Shown here in pieces: positions 27,162-35,573 of a stretch of DNA of 64,000 nucleotides. Position 1 is the stretch's first letter. The number at the start of each line of letters is the position of its first letter. The notes below the pieces were generated by a model. The model was not told where the DNA came from and searched no databases. It was given only the letters and a program-made list of their open reading frames with translations. The position numbers and the translations under genes are program-made. Origin of the DNA: JALHUB01 sp963719465 (GTDB lineage: Bacteria > Chloroflexota > Dehalococcoidia > DSTF01 > JALHUB01); contig OY970386.1 of the NCBI GenBank assembly GCA_963719465.1, positions 2,250,716 through 2,314,715 of the forward strand, read 5' to 3'.

Positions 27162-27785
27162 ATGGAGCCACTCAAATGTGCGCAATGTGGCGCTGCGTTC
27201 ACCGTGTCGGAGGACATCCTCAAGAGGTATCCTGGCTGGAAACCGAAGCTATGCCGTTCCTGTCACCTGGGAGCGAAGCCGAGGACGGGTCCGGAACTAA
27301 ACCTGACAACGGAAGAGGTGTTAGGTGCGTTCACGGAAGGACCGAATACCGGCGTGTTCACCGACGGAAGCTGCGAACCCAACCCAGGCGAGGGGGGCTG
27401 GGGAGTTGTGAAGGTGGTTGACGGCGAAGTCGTTGATGAACGCCATGGCCACGTTGCTGCAACGACCAACAATCGCATGGAGCTCACCGCCCTGATTGAG
27501 GCCTTCAAGGTGCTCGCCCGCGATGAGCAGATCAACGTCTACACTGACAGCGAATTGTGCTTCAACATCGTCACAAAGTGGGCAGCCGGTTGGGAGAGCC
27601 GGGGTTGGAGACGCGGCAAGAAAGGCAAAGACGGCATCAAGAACCTCGACCTGGTCGAGGAAGTATACGAGTTGGCGTTGTCACGTCCGCACGCCACTGT
27701 ATGCTGGACGAAGGCGCACGAGGGATGTCGTTGGAATGAATATGCCGATTCCCTTGCCACGGCGTATACTCGTGAACGCGTTTAG
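27162..27785 (+). CDS. Ribonuclease H with N-terminal zinc ribbon
   Basis: 207 residues. An N-terminal C-x-x-C/C-x-x-C ribbon (KCAQCGAAF ... KLCRSCHLG) is followed by an RNase HI domain with the catalytic acids in GVFTDGSCEPNPGEGGWGVV, NNRMELTALIEAF, NVYTDSELCFN and EYADSLAT. It would cleave RNA in RNA-DNA hybrids. AGGAGG lies nine bases before the chosen ATG 27162; GTG 27159 is equally possible. It converges on and overlaps the birA 3' end by four bases. Confidence 0.88.
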   Translation: MEPLKCAQCGAAFTVSEDILKRYPGWKPKLCRSCHLGAKPRTGPELNLTTEEVLGAFTEGPNTGVFTDGSCEPNPGEGGWGVVKVVDGEVVDERHGHVAATTNNRMELTALIEAFKVLARDEQINVYTDSELCFNIVTKWAAGWESRGWRRGKKGKDGIKNLDLVEEVYELALSRPHATVCWTKAHEGCRWNEYADSLATAYTRERV

Positions 27786-28564
27786 GGTTCGCCGGCCAGG
27801 GTAACGTCGGCGGCGGAGATGACGGCGATGCTGCCGTCAGGCCGGCGCAAGAGAAGGTTGCCGTCCGTGTCGACGTCCTCGGCGGTCCCTTCCTCAACGT
27901 CATTCGCCGACTGGGCGCGCACCTGGCGGCCGAGCGTCTCCAATCGCGCGCGCCAGGCCTCGTAGACGTTGCCGTCGACGCGAGAGGCCGCCAGCAGCTT
28001 CTCGAATCGGTTGAGGACGGCGGCCAGCAGCTTTTCCCGCGAGACTTTCCGCTCGGACTCCAGCGCCAGACTGGTGGCGATGTCCCTAACCTCGGCGTGC
28101 TGCGCCGGATCGAGGCTCAGGTTGACGCCGATACCGACGAGCGCGTATTCGACGTCGCTGCCGCGGGTGCGCGAGTCAATCAGGAAGCCGGCCACCTTTC
28201 GCTTTTCGATCAACACGTCGTTGGGCCATTTGACGGCGCTTCGCACGCCGGCGACGGCGTCGATTGCCTCGCAGACGGCGAGCGGCGCGACCATGGCGAG
28301 GCGGCGAACGGCGTCGGGCTCAGGGCGCAGGACGATGGTGACGTAGAGGCCGCCCGGCGGCGAGATCCAGGCGCGGCCGCGGCGTCCACGACCGGCGGTC
28401 TGCTCGTCGGCGACGACGATAAGACCGTGGGGAGCGCCGGATTCAGCCTCTTCGCGGGCGACGTCCATGGTCGAGGGAACAGAGGCCTGGTGCAGGACGA
28501 ACCGGCCGAGCGACTCGGTCTGGAGGAGCGACTGGAGGCGGGCGGCGGAGAAGGCGTCGCTCAT
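27782..28564 (-). CDS. birA: Biotin-[acetyl-CoA-carboxylase] ligase
   Basis: 260 residues. It activates biotin to biotinyl-AMP and attaches it to a lysine of the carboxyl carrier protein. Motifs: VPSTMDVAREEAESGAPHG, EQTAGRGRRGRAWISPPGG (biotinyl-AMP loop), SAVKWPNDVLIEKRKVAGFL and VGIGVNLS. There is no N-terminal HTH, so it should not act as the E. coli-type repressor. Its start overlaps the murE stop (ATGA-like). Confidence 0.93.
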   Translation of the reverse strand: MSDAFSAARLQSLLQTESLGRFVLHQASVPSTMDVAREEAESGAPHGLIVVADEQTAGRGRRGRAWISPPGGLYVTIVLRPEPDAVRRLAMVAPLAVCEAIDAVAGVRSAVKWPNDVLIEKRKVAGFLIDSRTRGSDVEYALVGIGVNLSLDPAQHAEVRDIATSLALESERKVSREKLLAAVLNRFEKLLAASRVDGNVYEAWRARLETLGRQVRAQSANDVEEGTAEDVDTDGNLLLRRPDGSIAVISAADVTLAGEP

Positions 28565-30093
28565 TTCGCCACCGAGTACAGCTCTTGCAAGAGCTCGCGG
28601 GCGACGGCGCGCTCATCCCAGGGAACGTGGTCGTCGCCGATGACCATCGATTGCTCGGTGCCCTTGCCGGCGAGGAGGACGACGTCGCCGGGGCGGGCGA
28701 GGGCGAAGGCGCGTCGGATAGCGGCGCGACGGTCCGGAACGCGCTCGAAGTCGTCGCCCTCTTGACGGCCGGCGGCGAGCAGCGCGCGGGCGATCTCGTC
28801 GATGATGGCGTCCGGGTCCTCGGAGCGCGGGTCTTCGTTCGTCAGGATGGTGAAATCGGCAAGCTCGGCGGCAGCGCGGCCCATACCGCTACGACGATTG
28901 CGGTCGCGCTCGCCGGCGCAGCCGAAGACGGCGACGAGGCGGCCCTTCGTTGTCGGGCGCAGGATCTGGAGGACGCGGCGCAAGGCATCCGGCGTGGAAG
29001 CGATGTCGACGATGACGGCGAACGGCTGGCCGCAATCGATCATCTCCATTCGGCCGGGCACGCCCCTGAAGGCGGCGAGGGCGTCTCGCACGGGTTCGGG
29101 CGCAACGCCCAACGTGACAGCAACGGCGGCGGCCGCGAGCGCGTCGTAGACGTTGTGGCGGCCGGGCAGCGGCAGGCGGACAGGCAAGCGGCCGAACGGG
29201 CCCACGAGGTCGAACTCGGAGGCGAGCGGCTGCAGGCGGAGCGATTCGGCGCGGAGGCCGGCGGGCGCATCGATGCCGTAAGTGACGACGCTGGCACGGG
29301 TTCGGGCGCGCAGGGGATCGGAAGCCGGGTCGTCGGCGTTGAGGACGGCGGTCTTGGGGACGCCCTTGTCGACGCTTTCGTCCAGCATCTCGAACAGGCG
29401 GCCTTTGGCGGCGAGATAGGCGGCGCGGTCGCCGTGGAAGTCGAGGTGGTCGCTGCTGAGGGTCGTGAAGACGGCGATGTCGAACTCGCACTCGTCGACG
29501 CGGTTGAGCGCGAGGCCGTGGGAAGAGGCCTCGATGACGGCGTAGCGGCGGCCGCCTTCGACCATGCGGGCCAGCATCGCCTGGACTTCCGGCGACTGGA
29601 GGGTGGTCATGTGCGTGGCGTTGAGCTCGGGCGCGGCGCCGGTCTGGAAGGCGACGCTGCTGAGGTAGCCGACCGGCAGGCCGGCCGCTTCCAGGCAGGC
29701 GGCGATGAGATGCACGGTCGTCGTCTTGCCGTCGGTGCCGGTGACGCCGGTGGTGACTAGGCGTCGGGCGGGGAAGACGTGGAAGGCGGCAGCGATGCGG
29801 GCCAGGGCGCGTCGGCTATCCGAAACCACAACGAAGGGTACGCTAGAGCCTGCCAGCGCCTGCCACCTGGCTTCGCGGTCGGCCTGGGCGACGATGACGA
29901 CGGCGCCTTTCTCCAGCGCTATCGCGATGAAGTTGTGGCCGTCGGCGCTCCGGGGTGTGGCGCCGGGCACGGCGACAAAGACAGCGCCGGGTGCGACGAG
30001 TCGCGAGTCGTAGCAGACGGCGGACACCTCCGACGGCGGCTCGCCGAGGAAGCGGGCGTCGGGCAGGAGCAAGCGCCAGTCGATTCGAGCCAT
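28561..30093 (-). CDS. murE: UDP-N-acetylmuramyl-tripeptide synthetase
   Basis: 510 residues. It adds the third amino acid to UDP-MurNAc-L-Ala-D-Glu. The N-terminal domain has DSRLVAPGAVFVAVPG, the ATP site is VTTGVTGTDGKTTTVHLI, with ATHMTTLQSPEVQAML and SHGLALNRVDECEFDIAVFT. The residue-specifying motif reads TNEDPRSEDP, where DAP-adding enzymes have DNPR; so DAP, Lys or Orn cannot be decided from this. A GAGG site precedes ATG 30093. It is directly upstream of birA. Confidence 0.92.
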   Translation of the reverse strand: MARIDWRLLLPDARFLGEPPSEVSAVCYDSRLVAPGAVFVAVPGATPRSADGHNFIAIALEKGAVVIVAQADREARWQALAGSSVPFVVVSDSRRALARIAAAFHVFPARRLVTTGVTGTDGKTTTVHLIAACLEAAGLPVGYLSSVAFQTGAAPELNATHMTTLQSPEVQAMLARMVEGGRRYAVIEASSHGLALNRVDECEFDIAVFTTLSSDHLDFHGDRAAYLAAKGRLFEMLDESVDKGVPKTAVLNADDPASDPLRARTRASVVTYGIDAPAGLRAESLRLQPLASEFDLVGPFGRLPVRLPLPGRHNVYDALAAAAVAVTLGVAPEPVRDALAAFRGVPGRMEMIDCGQPFAVIVDIASTPDALRRVLQILRPTTKGRLVAVFGCAGERDRNRRSGMGRAAAELADFTILTNEDPRSEDPDAIIDEIARALLAAGRQEGDDFERVPDRRAAIRRAFALARPGDVVLLAGKGTEQSMVIGDDHVPWDERAVARELLQELYSVAK

Positions 30094-30156
30094 GTGACCT
30101 CGTCGAAACGATTTCCGTCAATTATAGCGCAGCGGCGACGGTCGGCGAGAAATTGG

Positions 30157-30182
30157 TGGCCCGCACCTTTCGATGCGGGCCA
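30157..30182 (-). terminator. Terminator hairpin after rnpB
   Basis: Nine-base arms TGGCCCGCA (30157-30165) and TGCGGGCCA (30174-30182), with a loop of eight bases, just past the 3' end of rnpB on the minus strand. The following T content is modest. Confidence 0.6.
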
Positions 30183-30187
30183 GGCAA

Positions 30188-30553
30188 AGCGCCAGCGGAC
30201 CTGTAAGCCGAGTTCTGTGCGTCCGCCTGAGGCGGACCGGTGACCATCTATCTGGGATGGCGGTTACCCACCACCTCTAGCGACCAACCCGAGGACGGGC
30301 CGGGCGGCCCAATGTCCTCCTATTCGGTCTTGCTCCGGGTGGGGCTTGCCCGGCCAGCCGGTCGCCCGACTGCCGGTGAGCTCTTACCTCGCCATTTCAC
30401 CCTTGCCCTCCCTGCTTGCGCAGTTGGGGCGGTATGTTTCTGTGGCGCTTTCCGTAGGGTCGCCCCTCCTGGGCGTTACCCAGCACCCTCGCCCGGTGGA
30501 GCTCGGACTTTCCTCCCTCGTCGAAACGAGGGCGGTCACCCGGTCTGCTGGCG
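30188..30553 (-). ncRNA. rnpB: RNase P RNA, bacterial class A
   Basis: About 366 nt on the minus strand. It has the conserved 5' block GAGGAAAGTCCGAGCTCC, the CACAGAAACATACCGCC segment, GGGTGAAATGGCGAGGTAAG, CCCACCCGGAGCAAG with ACCGAATAGG, and the 3' ACAGAACTCGGCTTAC. The P1 helix pairs GCCAGCAGACC at the 5' end with GGTCCGCTGGC at the 3' end. Ends are estimated from P1. It is the catalytic RNA that removes tRNA 5' leaders. Confidence 0.95.
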
Positions 30554-30558
30554 AATAG

Positions 30559-30587
30559 AGTATAGCAGGAACGAGGACCGTCTTGAA
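30559..30587 (-). promoter_or_regulatory. rnpB promoter
   Basis: Minus-strand TTCAAG (30587-30582), a 17-base spacer and TATACT (30564-30559). The expected transcript start, about seven bases on, coincides with the P1-based 5' end of rnpB at 30553. Confidence 0.65.
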
Positions 30588-30612
30588 GGGACGCGTCAGA
30601 GGGCCGTCTCGG

Positions 30613-30657
30613 GGGCGTGGCTGAGGCGTAGCTAGTGGCAACGCCGAGGGCGTGTCA
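30613..30657. repeat. 45-bp interspersed repeat, family 3, copy 2
   Basis: Same length and layout as 24766-24810 (AGCTAGTGGCA core, ends GCGTGTCA), 37 of 45 positions equal. It lies between rnpB and the RNase H gene. Confidence 0.7.
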
Positions 30658-30663
30658 TATCAG

Positions 30664-31083
30664 TTATGTCGAGCTGTCCAGCGCCTGGCTGGCAAGGCGG
30701 TCGGCGGTGGCGTTGCCTGCGCGCGGGACGTTCTCGAAGGCTACGGACTGGAAGCGGCTTCGCAGGTCGAGCAGTCGTTTGTACAGCGGAACCAGGCGCG
30801 GGTTGCGCACGCGGTAGCGGCCGGTGAGCTGTCGGACGACAAGCTCGGAGTCCATGCGCAGCTCGAGATGGGCGGCGCCCAGCCCAAGCGCGGCCTCGAG
30901 GGCGGCGATGGCGGCGCGATACTCCGCTTCGTTGTTCGTGCCGACTCCAACACGTCGCGACAGGCGGTGGACTTCGTGGCCGGCGGGGTCGAAGACGACG
31001 ACACCGATTGCGGACGGCCCCGGGTTGCCGCGCGAGGCGCCGTCGGCGTAGGCGACGTAGACGGGACGCGGCGGTTCGGTCAC
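30664..31083 (-). CDS. Ribonuclease HI-family protein
   Basis: 139 residues from GTG 31083, which overlaps the recombinase stop (GTGA). RNase H fold with YADGASRGNPGPSAIGVVVF, NNEAEYRAAIAALEAA, LRMDSELVVRQLTGRYRVRN and a C-terminal FENVPRAGNATADRLASQAL. All four acidic catalytic positions appear to be kept. This 'reverse-transcriptase-like' subtype is often linked with zinc-ribbon DUF164 genes, as here with one gene in between. Confidence 0.88.
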   Translation of the reverse strand: MTEPPRPVYVAYADGASRGNPGPSAIGVVVFDPAGHEVHRLSRRVGVGTNNEAEYRAAIAALEAALGLGAAHLELRMDSELVVRQLTGRYRVRNPRLVPLYKRLLDLRSRFQSVAFENVPRAGNATADRLASQALDSST

Positions 31084-32492
31084 GGCCGCAGGAGCACCTG
31101 GATGCCGTCGTCGGAAACGACGATGCGGTCGATGACGTTGCGGAGGAGAGAGCGGCGGGACGGGAAGTCGAGGGAGTCCCAGCGGTCGCAGAGGCGGAGG
31201 CGCGCCTGCTCCTGAGCGCGTCGCCTGGCCGCCACCGAGGCCTGCTCCTCGACGCGGCGCTCGGCTGCCAGAAGACGGTCTTCCAGCTCCAGCCGCTCGG
31301 CGGAAAGCGCCAGGCCAAGCGACTGCAGCTTCTCCCGGCTCAGGCGGCCGCGGCCGGCAGCGTCCATGTGGCGTTCCAGGCGCTTGTCCAGCAGGGCGAG
31401 GCGGCGTCGCGCCTCTTCGCACTCGCTTTTCGATTCGGCGAGGACGGCGTCTTGATCGCCGGCCTGGCGGAAGGCCTGCGCGCCTTCGAAGTCGAGCGTG
31501 GCGAGCTGCTGGCGAACGTCGGCCTCCAGGTCGTCGGCGCGATGTGTGTGGTAGTCGCACAAGCTCTGGTTCGTGCGCGACTGGCACTGGTAGTAGCGAT
31601 AGGACGCTTCGGCGACGGAGCCGTCGCGCTGGCGCTTCCAGCTCTGACGGCGGCTGACGCCGATCATCTTGTTGTTGCAGTAGCTGCAGTAGACGAGGCC
31701 GGAGAGGAGGAAGGGCGTGGCCTGGGGCGTCGAGTAGCTGCTGCGGCGGGCCATCAGGCACTCCTGGGCACGGCGGAAGTCGTCATTCGAGATGAGCGCG
31801 GGATGGCTGCCGGGCACGCGCACGCCGAAGCGGCTGTAGGTGCCAAGGTAGGTCCGGTTGCGGAGGATGTCGCGGATGCTGACCATGCTCCAGTTGCCGC
31901 CGCGTCGGGTCTTGACGCTTTCCTGATTCAGACAGCGGGCGATGCGCCGAATGCCGAGGCCTTCCTGCAGGTAGAGGCGGAAGATGTAGCGGACGACAAC
32001 GGCCTCTTCGGGGACGAGGTCGAGGCGGTGACGGTTGCCGACGCGATAGCCGTACGGCGGGCGGCCGAGCACTTCGCCTTTGACGGCTTTGCGCCGCATG
32101 GCGGAGCGGACCTTGTCGCCGACGCGTCCCTCGCTGTTGCTCTTCCAGGCGCTGAGGAGGCGGTCGGCAGCGTCGTCGCCGTTCATGACGAGCACCTGCG
32201 CGCCTAGGCTTTGCAGCTCGAACCAGCTGCGCGCGGCTTCTTTGACGTTGCGGCCGAGGGATTCGACTGAGGGCGTGACGACCATGAGGAAGCCCTTCTC
32301 AGGGCGTTTGAGGAATTCGACGAGCTGCTGGTAGCCGGGACGCCTCTCGGAGTCGACGACGGCGCCTTCGACGAAGGAGGCGACGGCCTCGTAGCCGCGT
32401 TCACGACAGAACTCGAGGAAGGCGCTGCTTTGCTGCGCGAGCGGTTCGCTGCGCTCCCCCGCGACCTCCCTGAAGTAGCCGACCGCCTTCAT
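31080..32492 (-). CDS. Serine-recombinase-like protein with degenerate catalytic residues
   Basis: 470 residues with the large-serine-recombinase layout: resolvase domain (1-140), recombinase domain with GEVLGRPPYGYRVGNRH and LRNRTYLGTYSRFGVRVPGS, zinc ribbon (LVYCSYCNNKMIG ... YQCQS) and a long coiled coil. The expected nucleophile motif RVS is replaced by FREVAGERSEP, and the DRLGR motif by ESLGR, so Ser10 and Arg68 equivalents seem lost. It is packed between housekeeping genes (ends four bases from the zinc-ribbon gene, overlaps the RNase H gene), which suggests a domesticated DNA-binding protein rather than a mobile element. Confidence 0.8.
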   Translation of the reverse strand: MKAVGYFREVAGERSEPLAQQSSAFLEFCRERGYEAVASFVEGAVVDSERRPGYQQLVEFLKRPEKGFLMVVTPSVESLGRNVKEAARSWFELQSLGAQVLVMNGDDAADRLLSAWKSNSEGRVGDKVRSAMRRKAVKGEVLGRPPYGYRVGNRHRLDLVPEEAVVVRYIFRLYLQEGLGIRRIARCLNQESVKTRRGGNWSMVSIRDILRNRTYLGTYSRFGVRVPGSHPALISNDDFRRAQECLMARRSSYSTPQATPFLLSGLVYCSYCNNKMIGVSRRQSWKRQRDGSVAEASYRYYQCQSRTNQSLCDYHTHRADDLEADVRQQLATLDFEGAQAFRQAGDQDAVLAESKSECEEARRRLALLDKRLERHMDAAGRGRLSREKLQSLGLALSAERLELEDRLLAAERRVEEQASVAARRRAQEQARLRLCDRWDSLDFPSRRSLLRNVIDRIVVSDDGIQVLLRP

Positions 32493-32495
32493 CCG

Positions 32496-33179
32496 TCAGC
32501 TCACGTAGAGTATTCGCTCACAACTGCTGCACTGGACTATGACATCCGAGCCGGCACGGGCCCGTTGAAGGAGCGACATTGGCAGCGAGATGCGGCAGCC
32601 GCCGCAGGTGCCGCGCTCGACCTTGGCGACGGCGCGTCCCCGGTGCTTGGCTCGGAGATCGTCGTACTGGGAGAGCGCCGGCGCGTCTATTCCGGACCGC
32701 TGGTGCGCGCGTTGCGACTCCAGCGATTCGACTTCCGCGGTGAGCCTTGCCTGTTGGCGGCGGAGGTCGTCCTGCTCCTGCTCCCAGGCCTGGCGAAGCG
32801 AAGCGTGTTCGCGGCGGGCGTCGGCGAAGGCGCGTTCGGCCTCTTCCAGCTGCGTCATTACTTCCAGCTCGTTGTCCTCGAGTATTCGCTTGCGGGCCTG
32901 GATGGACTGGATATCCTCCTGGAGGCTGGCAAGCTCCTTCGGGTTGTTGACGGTGCCGCTGTAGAGCTTCTTCTCCAGGGGGCGTATCTTCTCCGTCAGG
33001 TCATCGACCTCCCGTTCGGCGCCGCGAAGGCGCTTCTGTATCTCCCGCACCTTTGTTTCGCGCTCCTCGATTGTCGCGGCGGCCGCTGCCACTTCCTCGG
33101 ACTCGCCGAGCCGCCCTGCGATCTCCTCCAGGGCAGCGCGACGGCTATCGATCTCCAGGTCGGTGTTCCTGAAGCTCAT
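32496..33179 (-). CDS. Zinc-ribbon coiled-coil protein, CT398/DUF164-like
   Basis: 227 residues. A long charged coiled coil covers about residues 10-165 and is followed by a C4 ribbon: GTCGGCRISLP ... VQCSSCERILYV. Such proteins are widespread and conserved near RNase H genes; roles in flagellar or sigma factor interactions are reported only for some relatives. No function can be assigned here. It is the first gene of the minus-strand set recombinase-RNase H. Confidence 0.85.
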   Translation of the reverse strand: MSFRNTDLEIDSRRAALEEIAGRLGESEEVAAAAATIEERETKVREIQKRLRGAEREVDDLTEKIRPLEKKLYSGTVNNPKELASLQEDIQSIQARKRILEDNELEVMTQLEEAERAFADARREHASLRQAWEQEQDDLRRQQARLTAEVESLESQRAHQRSGIDAPALSQYDDLRAKHRGRAVAKVERGTCGGCRISLPMSLLQRARAGSDVIVQCSSCERILYVS

Positions 33180-33326
33180 AAAGGTCAGATATTCTCGTCA
33201 TTCAGTCACGGCGGGCGTGGATTTGCTACTGGGTCGAAGGGTGGGAAGCCCCGTCCATGGGCCGCAAGCAGGATTATAAGGCCAGCGGCGAAAGAGCCGC
33301 AAGGCGAGGGGAGGGCGATTTCCCGT

Positions 33327-33356
33327 TTGACGGGCGGAAAAGGCGCTCCCTATAAT
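33327..33356 (+). promoter_or_regulatory. Promoter of the DUF177-rpmF-fabD operon
   Basis: TTGACG (33327-33332), an 18-base spacer and a perfect TATAAT (33351-33356), 36 bases before the first gene. The region 33180-33392 holds no gene. Confidence 0.65.
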
Positions 33357-33392
33357 GGAAGCTGAAATTGTTCCTCAGAAAGTTGTGATCCA

Positions 33393-33935
33393 GTGATGCT
33401 TTTCGATGTCGGCCCTTTGCTTCGCCAGGCGGCGGGCGCGACACGAGCCTATCGCTTGAACGAGCGACAGGAGGAATCGGACGAGCTGCCGGCGGCGCAC
33501 GTGAATGGGACGGTGCAGTTTCTGCGAACTCAGCGGAGCATCCTCGTGAGCGCCTGCCTGTCGGTGAGCAGCAGCGCGCAGTGCAGCCGCTGCCTGGAGC
33601 CGCTTGGCACGTCCTATACTATCGAGTTCCAGGAGGAGTTCGGGCCGACGGTCGATGTCGACACGGGGCTTCGCCTGGCGCCGCCCGAGGAGATGTTCGA
33701 GATCGACGAGCGGCAGACGCTGGACTTAAACGAGGCGATCCGGCAATATCGGCTGGCATGGCAGTCGATGAAGCCGCTGTGCCGGCCCGACTGCAAAGGG
33801 CTTTGCCCGGAGTGCGGCGCGAACCTGAACCTAGGCCCCTGCGCGTGCTCGGCCAAGGGAAACCTCGACGACGAGGCGCTGGCGGCATTGCACCAGGTAA
33901 GAGCGCAGATTAGCAACAAGGAAAGGGGTAGCTAG
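33393..33935 (+). CDS. DUF177/YceD-family protein
   Basis: 180 residues. It has the DUF177 pattern: an N-terminal beta-rich part with CLSVSSSAQCSRCLEPL, and a C-terminal cluster PLCRPDCKGLCPECGANLNL, followed by GPCACS. Members are nearly always next to rpmF and are linked to 23S rRNA accumulation in some bacteria and plants. Here it also precedes rpmF by three bases. The start is GTG 33393 or the ATG right after it. Confidence 0.9.
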   Translation: MMLFDVGPLLRQAAGATRAYRLNERQEESDELPAAHVNGTVQFLRTQRSILVSACLSVSSSAQCSRCLEPLGTSYTIEFQEEFGPTVDVDTGLRLAPPEEMFEIDERQTLDLNEAIRQYRLAWQSMKPLCRPDCKGLCPECGANLNLGPCACSAKGNLDDEALAALHQVRAQISNKERGS

Positions 33936-33938
33936 GAC

Positions 33939-34136
33939 TTGCCACCACTACCAAAGCGGAAATACCCGAAGTCGCGGCAGGGCAAGCGCCGCAGCCACCT
34001 GCGGATCGATAAGCCGCGGCTGACGAATTGCCCTCAGTGCCACACGCCGCGCCTGCCTCACCACCCGTGCCCGGTATGCGGTACGTACCGCGGGCGAGAG
34101 GCGATCAAGATCGAAGAAGCGCGACTCCGCGAGTAG
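33939..34136 (+). CDS. rpmF: Ribosomal protein bL32
   Basis: 65 residues. It begins LPPLPKRKYPKSRQGKRRSH from TTG 33939 and has the zinc ribbon CPQCHTPRLPHHPCPVCGTY typical of the C+ form of L32. It is a component of the large ribosomal subunit. It lies three bases after the DUF177 gene and upstream of fabD; plsX, often found here, is missing. Confidence 0.93.
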   Translation: MPPLPKRKYPKSRQGKRRSHLRIDKPRLTNCPQCHTPRLPHHPCPVCGTYRGREAIKIEEARLRE

Positions 34137-34179
34137 ACGCCGCAATCTTCCCGATAATCGAACGGAGGCGAGACGAGAG

Positions 34180-35139
34180 GTGGAAACCTCGATAGGCAGG
34201 ACTGCCTGGCTCTTCCCGGGACAGGGCGCTCAGCAGGTCGGCATGGGCCGCGCGCTGGCCGAGAGGTCACCGGCGGCGCGAGAGGCGTTCGAGCGCGCTG
34301 ACAGCGTACTGGGCCGTCCGCTCTCTCGGATCTGCTTCGAGGGCCCGGAAGAGCTGCTGCGACAGACCGTCAACACGCAGCCGGCCATCATGACCGTCAG
34401 CCTGGCCTGTCTGGCGGCGTCGAGGGAGCGCGGCGACCTGGGTGGGAAGGCGAACTTCGTCGCCGGCCACAGTCTGGGCGAGTACACGGCGGCGGTTGCC
34501 GCTGGCGCCCTGTCCCTCGATGATGGGCTGAGGCTGGTGCAGGAGCGCGGCCGGCTGATGCAGGCGGCGGGCGAAGAGAACCCCGGCGGCATGATCGCGG
34601 TGCTGGGAATCGACGAGGCGGCAAGCGAAAGACTGTGCAGGGAGAGCGGGACGGGGGTATCTAACTTCAACTCGCCGGAGCAGGTCGTTATCGGCGGCAG
34701 CGTCGGAGCTGTGGCAAAGGCAACGGAGCTGGCGCGGTCATTCGGCGCACGACGAGCGATTCCCCTCGCTGTCAGCGGCGCCTTTCACACCGAGCTGATG
34801 CAGCCGGCGGCAACGGAGATGGCAGCCGTGCTGTACAACACCGCGTTCCACAGCCTGGACATGCCCCTTGTGAGCAACGGCAGGGCGCAGCCGATCAGCG
34901 ACGCGGCGTCGCTGCGGGAGGAGCTGTCGTACCAGCTCACGCACGCGGTGCTGTGGCGGCAGTCGGTGGAGCGGATGGTGGAGATGGGCGTGACGACGTT
35001 CGTGGAGTTCGGGCCGGGACAGGTGCTGTCGGGGCTGGTGAAGCGGATCGCGCCGTCGGCGGCAGTGCGGACCATCGGCGAGCGCGAGCTGACAGAGGAG
35101 ACGGCGCTTTCGATGCCGAGCGGAAGCGGCGTCGGCTAG
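34180..35139 (+). CDS. fabD: Malonyl-CoA:ACP transacylase
   Basis: 319 residues. It moves the malonyl group from CoA to acyl carrier protein. It starts with AWLFPGQGAQQVGMGRAL, has the nucleophile GHSLGEYTA (about residue 92), the arginine in VQERGRLMQ, and the catalytic histidine in VSGAFHTELMQPA. GTG 34180 is preceded by GAGAGG. It is followed within three bases by nusB and then acpP, its substrate. Confidence 0.95.
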   Translation: METSIGRTAWLFPGQGAQQVGMGRALAERSPAAREAFERADSVLGRPLSRICFEGPEELLRQTVNTQPAIMTVSLACLAASRERGDLGGKANFVAGHSLGEYTAAVAAGALSLDDGLRLVQERGRLMQAAGEENPGGMIAVLGIDEAASERLCRESGTGVSNFNSPEQVVIGGSVGAVAKATELARSFGARRAIPLAVSGAFHTELMQPAATEMAAVLYNTAFHSLDMPLVSNGRAQPISDAASLREELSYQLTHAVLWRQSVERMVEMGVTTFVEFGPGQVLSGLVKRIAPSAAVRTIGERELTEETALSMPSGSGVG

Positions 35140-35142
35140 GCC

Positions 35143-35553
35143 ATGCCAACGAAACGGCGACAGGCCCGTATTCTGGCACTGCAGGCGCTGTACGAAGGCG
35201 ACACGACGGGCCACGACCCGCAGGAGGCGCTGGACCGGATGCTCGTCGAGGCGGACGCGGAGGAGGAAAGTGCCGATTTCGCGCGGGAGCTGGTGAAGGG
35301 CGTCGTGGAGCAGCGCGGGCAGCTCGATGAAGTGATAGCGCGCGTGGCGCCGGCCTGGCCGCTGGAGCAGATGGCGACGATAGACCGGAATATCCTGAGG
35401 CTTGCAATCCTCGAGATTTTGCTGAATAATAGGACGCCAGTGAAGGCGGCAATCAATGAGGCCGTCGAGCTCGCCAAGACCTTCGGCAGCGACAATTCAG
35501 CGAAGTTCGTCAACGGTGTCCTCGGATCGGTGAGCGCGATGGCGACGCGGTAG
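35143..35553 (+). CDS. nusB: Transcription antitermination factor NusB
   Basis: 136 residues. It begins MPTKRRQARILALQALYEGD, ends with PVKAAINEAVELAKTFGSDN and SAKFVNGVLG, both family hallmarks. It binds BoxA RNA with S10 during rRNA transcription. It overlaps neither neighbour but is tightly packed between fabD and acpP. Confidence 0.95.
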   Translation: MPTKRRQARILALQALYEGDTTGHDPQEALDRMLVEADAEEESADFARELVKGVVEQRGQLDEVIARVAPAWPLEQMATIDRNILRLAILEILLNNRTPVKAAINEAVELAKTFGSDNSAKFVNGVLGSVSAMATR

Positions 35554-35573
35554 TTGGAAGAAAGGAGTGGTAG

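Noticed and set aside
30240..30635. Open frames over the RNase P RNA
   Set aside because: The region is a complete rnpB with conserved blocks and P1 pairing; the frames are by-products of high GC.
31080..32492. A second mobile element around the chromosomal recombinase
   Set aside because: No flanking repeats or cargo; both neighbours are conserved housekeeping genes with overlapping ends, and catalytic residues are missing.
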